Part shown: piece by piece, positions 61,018-64,000 of the stretch
Layout: the number at the start of each line of letters is the position of its first letter
How positions within the stretch are numbered: the first letter of the stretch is position 1
Source: Candidatus Alistipes faecavium
GTDB taxonomy: Bacteria; Bacteroidota; Bacteroidia; Bacteroidales; Rikenellaceae
Assembly: GCA_019118605.1 (NCBI GenBank)
Contig: DWYP01000049.1
Span: forward strand, 124,001 to 188,000
Direction of reading: 5' to 3'
DNA: 64,000 nt
Translations under genes and position numbers: made by a program
The notes under the pieces: generated by a model
What the model was told of the DNA's origin: nothing
Databases searched by the model: none
The model's input: the letters and a program-made list of their open reading frames with translations, nothing else

Positions 61018-62004
61018 ATGCATTTCGCATCTCCATATTACCTTTGGCTGCTGGCGCTGCTCATCCCCATGATCGCCTACTACGTATGGCGCACCATGCA
61101 GGGCGGCGCAGCGATACAGATTTCGACGATTCAGGGACTCAAAGGCGCGCCGCGCACCGTACGCTACTACCTGCGCCACCTCCCCTTCGTCCTGCGCGCC
61201 GCAGCCTTCGCGCTGCTCGTCGTGGCCCTCGCGCGCCCGCAGGACGTCGAGCAGAACGTCTCGACCTCGACCGAGGGTATCGACATCATGCTCTCGATCG
61301 ACGTCTCCGGCTCGATGCTCGCCCGGGACTTCAAGCCCGACCGTATCACGGCTGCCAAGGAGGTCGCCGGGTCGTTCATCTCCGACCGCTACGGAGACCG
61401 CATCGGACTGGTGGCCTTCGCCGGCGAAGCCTTCACGCAGAGCCCGCTGACCACCGACCAGAGCACCCTGCAGACCCTGTTGGCCCGCATCCGCAGCGGC
61501 CTGATCGAGGACGGCACAGCCATCGGCAACGGCCTGGCAACGGCCATCAACCGCCTGAGGGAGAGCGACGCAAAGTCGAAGGTCATCATCCTGCTGACCG
61601 ACGGCGTGAACAACCGCGGAGAGATCACCCCGATGACGGCCGCCGAGATCGCCCACGCGCAGGGCATCCGCGTCTACACGATCGGCGTCGGGACCGAAGG
61701 CACGGCGCCCTATCCGGCGATCGACATGTTCGGAAAGCTCACGTTCGTCAACCAGAAGGTCGAGATCGACGAGAAAACGCTCACGGCCATGGCCGAGATG
61801 ACCGGAGGCAAATATTTCCGCGCCACGGACAAGGAGAAGCTTCAGGCCATCTACGACGAGATCAACCAGCTCGAGAAGAGCAAGGTGGAGGTCACGGAGC
61901 ACATCGCCTACCACGAACAGTTCCTCGAATGGGTGCTCGGGGCCCTGGGGCTCCTGCTCCTGGAGTTCCTCCTCTCGAACCTCGTACTGAAACGCATTCC
62001 GTAA
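61018..62004 (+). CDS. batA: VWA domain membrane protein BatA
   Basis: 328 residues. Two N-terminal membrane helices, a VWA domain with MIDAS DVSGS in IMLSIDVSGSMLARDFKPDR, and a C-terminal helix (FLEWVLGALGLLLLEFLL). Matches BatA of the Bacteroides aerotolerance operon, which helps cells survive oxygen exposure; the mechanism is unclear. 13 bp before batB. Confidence 0.93.
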   Translation: MHFASPYYLWLLALLIPMIAYYVWRTMQGGAAIQISTIQGLKGAPRTVRYYLRHLPFVLRAAAFALLVVALARPQDVEQNVSTSTEGIDIMLSIDVSGSMLARDFKPDRITAAKEVAGSFISDRYGDRIGLVAFAGEAFTQSPLTTDQSTLQTLLARIRSGLIEDGTAIGNGLATAINRLRESDAKSKVIILLTDGVNNRGEITPMTAAEIAHAQGIRVYTIGVGTEGTAPYPAIDMFGKLTFVNQKVEIDEKTLTAMAEMTGGKYFRATDKEKLQAIYDEINQLEKSKVEVTEHIAYHEQFLEWVLGALGLLLLEFLLSNLVLKRIP

Positions 62005-62017
62005 AACGCATTCCGCC

Positions 62018-63043
62018 ATGTTTCGATTCGCCAATCCGCAATATCTCTGGCTGCTGCTCGCCATCCCGGTGCTGGTCGTGCTGTTCGGACTCGCCGCACA
62101 CGGACGCAGCAGACGCCTCGCACGCTTCGGACGCCCGGAGCTGCTCGAAGAGCTGATGCCCGAGGTCTCGACAGGGCGCGTGACGCTCAAGTTCATCCTC
62201 TTCTGTCTGGCCGTCGCGCTGATCGTCCTGGCCGCCGCACGCCCGCAGTTCGGATCCAAGCTCCGCGAGGAGAAGGCCCAGGGCATCGAGATGATGCTCA
62301 CGGTCGACGTCTCGAACTCGATGCTCGCCGAGGATTTCCAACCCAACCGTCTCGAACGTACGAAATACGCCATCGGCAAGCTCTTCGAGGGGTTGAAGCA
62401 GGACCGCGTGGGGCTGGTCGTCTTCGCCGGGGAGCCCAAAGTCCAGCTCCCGATCACCTCGGACTACCGCATGGCCAAGGCCTTTGCACGGAAGATCGAC
62501 CCTTCGCTGGTCTCGATTCAGGGTACGGCCATCGGAAAGGCCCTGGAGCAGGCGCTGCTGGCCTTCTCGAGCGACACGGAGCAGAGCCACGGAAGGGTCA
62601 TCATCCTGATCACCGACGGTGAGAACCACGACGACGATGCCCTTGCCGTGGCCGAACGGGCCGCCGGGATGGGCGTCAAGATCTTCACCATCGGCATCGG
62701 AACCCCCGAAGGGGCTCCGATCCAGATCGGCGGGGAGTTCATCAAGGACGAAAACGGCGAAATGGTCGTCTCGAAGCTCAACGAGGAGATGCTGGCCCGT
62801 ATCGCCGAGATCACGGGAGGCGCCTATGTCCGTTCGACGACCCAGTCGATCGGCCTCGACGAGATCGTCAAGGCGATCAACGAGATGGAGCAGACCGAAC
62901 TCTCGACGGTGCGTTTCGAGGAGTTCAACGAGCAGTACCAGTACCTGCTCATCGCGGCGCTGGTGCTCCTGCTGGCCGAATTCCTGCTGCTCGACCGCCG
63001 CAACCCGCTGCTCCGGCACCTGAACATCTTCCGCGAGAAATAG
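62018..63043 (+). CDS. batB: VWA domain membrane protein BatB
   Basis: 341 residues. Same plan as BatA: N-terminal helices (YLWLLLAIPVLVVLFGL; FILFCLAVALIVLAA), VWA with MIDAS DVSNS in MLTVDVSNSMLAEDFQPNR, C-terminal helix (YLLIAALVLLLAEFLLL). BatA and BatB are paralogues that probably form one membrane complex. Two small GCA-loop hairpins follow the stop (63043-63070). Confidence 0.93.
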   Translation: MFRFANPQYLWLLLAIPVLVVLFGLAAHGRSRRLARFGRPELLEELMPEVSTGRVTLKFILFCLAVALIVLAAARPQFGSKLREEKAQGIEMMLTVDVSNSMLAEDFQPNRLERTKYAIGKLFEGLKQDRVGLVVFAGEPKVQLPITSDYRMAKAFARKIDPSLVSIQGTAIGKALEQALLAFSSDTEQSHGRVIILITDGENHDDDALAVAERAAGMGVKIFTIGIGTPEGAPIQIGGEFIKDENGEMVVSKLNEEMLARIAEITGGAYVRSTTQSIGLDEIVKAINEMEQTELSTVRFEEFNEQYQYLLIAALVLLLAEFLLLDRRNPLLRHLNIFREK

Positions 63044-63098
63044 CGGCCGCAGGCCGCCTCCCGCAGGGAGCGAACATGAAGAAAACCCGAAAAGAAAC

Positions 63099-63911
63099 AT
63101 GACCCGAATCAAAGACAAATGCGTCCTGATTACCGGTGCCGGATCGGGCATCGGTCGCATCATGGGACGCCTGGCGCTCGAAAAAGGGGCCCGGAAGGTG
63201 GTTGTCTGGGACATCAGCGAGGAGAACATCGCCGCATCGCTCGCCTCCTACGGGGCCCCGGAGCGCACCGCAGGGTACCGCGTCGACGTCTCCGAGGACG
63301 GGCAGGTTGCCGAGACCTTTGCCCGCACGTGCCGCGAATGCGGCGAGGTGGAGATCCTCATCAACTGCGCAGGCATCATCACAGGCAACAAAACCTTCGA
63401 ACGGCAGACCGTCGGGGAGATCCGCCGCACGATGGAGGTCAACACCGTGGCGCCGATGCTCCTCGCGCGCCTCGCCCTGCCGGGGATGATCGCCCGGGGC
63501 GAAGGACACGTGTGCAACATCGCCTCGGCCGCGGGAATGATCTCCAATCCCCGGATGTCGGTCTACGCCGCAAGCAAATGGGCCGTCATCGGATGGTCGG
63601 ACTCCGTGCGCATCGAACTGCAGGAGGCCCGCAGCGGCGTGCATGTCACGACCGTCGCACCCTATTATATCGACACGGGGATGTTCCGCGGCGTGCGCTC
63701 GCGCCTGGTGCCGATCCTCGACCCCGAAAAGACGGCCTGCCGGATCCTCCGCGCCATCGAACGCAACCGCGACTTCTGCGGCATTCCGTGGGGATTCCAC
63801 CTCATCCGCCTGGCCCAGGGGCTGCTTCCGACCGCGTGGTTCGACCGCATCATCGGACAGTGGGCCGGGATCTACCATACGATGGACCACTTCACAGGAC
63901 GCAAACCATAA
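63099..63911 (+). CDS. Short-chain dehydrogenase/reductase
   Basis: 270 residues. Rossmann TGAGSGIG (12-19), NCAG in ILINCAGIITG, catalytic Y156-x3-K160 with preceding Ser region. Of the classical SDR type, with resemblance to retinol/17-beta-dehydrogenase-like members that keep a hydrophobic C-terminal part (IRLAQGLLPTAWFDRIIGQWAGI). Probably oxidises or reduces an alcohol or long-chain substrate; the next gene seems to be an aldehyde dehydrogenase, so a two-step oxidation is possible. Confidence 0.93.
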   Translation: MTRIKDKCVLITGAGSGIGRIMGRLALEKGARKVVVWDISEENIAASLASYGAPERTAGYRVDVSEDGQVAETFARTCRECGEVEILINCAGIITGNKTFERQTVGEIRRTMEVNTVAPMLLARLALPGMIARGEGHVCNIASAAGMISNPRMSVYAASKWAVIGWSDSVRIELQEARSGVHVTTVAPYYIDTGMFRGVRSRLVPILDPEKTACRILRAIERNRDFCGIPWGFHLIRLAQGLLPTAWFDRIIGQWAGIYHTMDHFTGRKP

Positions 63912-63921
63912 ATCCGTACCC

Positions 63922-64000
63922 ATGGCCACGCTCGAAAACACCCCTGCCGCACGCATCTCGGAGATTGCGGCCTCGCAGAAAGCCTATTTCCGCTCGGGAG
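63922..64000 (+). CDS. N-terminus of a probable aldehyde dehydrogenase (runs off the window)
   Basis: Only 26 codons are visible (MATLENTPAARISEIAASQK then AYFRSG). The AxxxYFxSG-like pattern is typical of the start of class-3 aldehyde dehydrogenases. Starts 10 bp after the SDR stop. Family call is tentative. Confidence 0.5.
   Translation, partial: MATLENTPAARISEIAASQKAYFRSG

Noticed and set aside
63043..63070. Two adjacent GCA-loop hairpins after batB as a terminator
   Set aside because: Stems are short and no T run follows; they may be small intergenic repeats but cannot be called a terminator.

Overview
The window looks like chromosome of a GC-rich Bacteroidales, most like Alistipes (Rikenellaceae). 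The basis is a SusC/SusD pair, a BACON-domain lipoprotein, lipoprotein signal peptides, aerotolerance (bat) genes, ExbB/ExbD/ExbD, and many promoters of the Bacteroidetes type (TTTG, about 20 bp, TAnnTTTG). The genus is an inference from composition and gene style; no 16S gene is present. Layout: 1-5227 (-) is an amino-sugar block: a partial RenBP-like N-acylglucosamine 2-epimerase, an MFS sugar porter, a DUF4434 Tat-signal protein and a ROK regulator. 5563-9964 (+) holds two tandem secreted GH20 beta-hexosaminidases. 10043-11197 (-) is an acyltransferase. 11371-20024 (-) is a polysaccharide-utilisation-type operon: phosphoesterase lipoprotein, SusC, SusD and a BACON lipoprotein. 21079-23673 (+) is a GH78 alpha-L-rhamnosidase lipoprotein. 

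From 23951 to 40565 lies a mobile element of about 16.6 kb, bounded by a perfect 31-bp direct repeat. The right copy forms the 3' end of an intact tRNA-Cys gene (40551-40621, -). It carries a tyrosine recombinase next to the left end, an ATPase with a nuclease-like C-terminus, an HTH protein overlapping a CoiA-like zinc/nuclease protein, an excisionase-like HTH protein, a Toprim primase that has lost its zinc ligands, an oriT-like region and a MobV relaxase. It has no visible conjugation machinery, so it looks like an integrative mobilizable element. Its right half is one tightly overlapping type I restriction-modification operon with its own good promoter: half-size HsdS, HsdM, a two-TM coiled-coil protein, full HsdS, an AbiTii-domain protein, HsdR and a YgjP-like metallopeptidase. 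The added genes and the HsdS recognition domains are visibly AT-rich inside a GC-rich frame, so defence cargo seems to have been inserted between conserved RM genes. This is the most promising unusual system in the window. 

To the right is ordinary chromosome: dprA, tatD, a TIGR04076-type protein with an expanded repeat tail, L-asparaginase; exbB, a small membrane protein and two exbD genes (these energise TonB-dependent receptors such as SusC); a GNAT acetyltransferase; a YeiH-type exporter with a LysR regulator and a DHH phosphoesterase; an S41 peptidase lipoprotein; nth, a GT2 glycosyltransferase and a UvrD/PcrA helicase; the MoxR-DUF58-BatD-like-TPR-BatA-BatB operon; then an SDR and the first codons of a probable aldehyde dehydrogenase. 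A recurring oddity is short tandem or purine-rich repeats at gene ends (about 3750-3900, 23690-23770, 43147-43251, 47038-47340, 48040-48119, 49376-49436).
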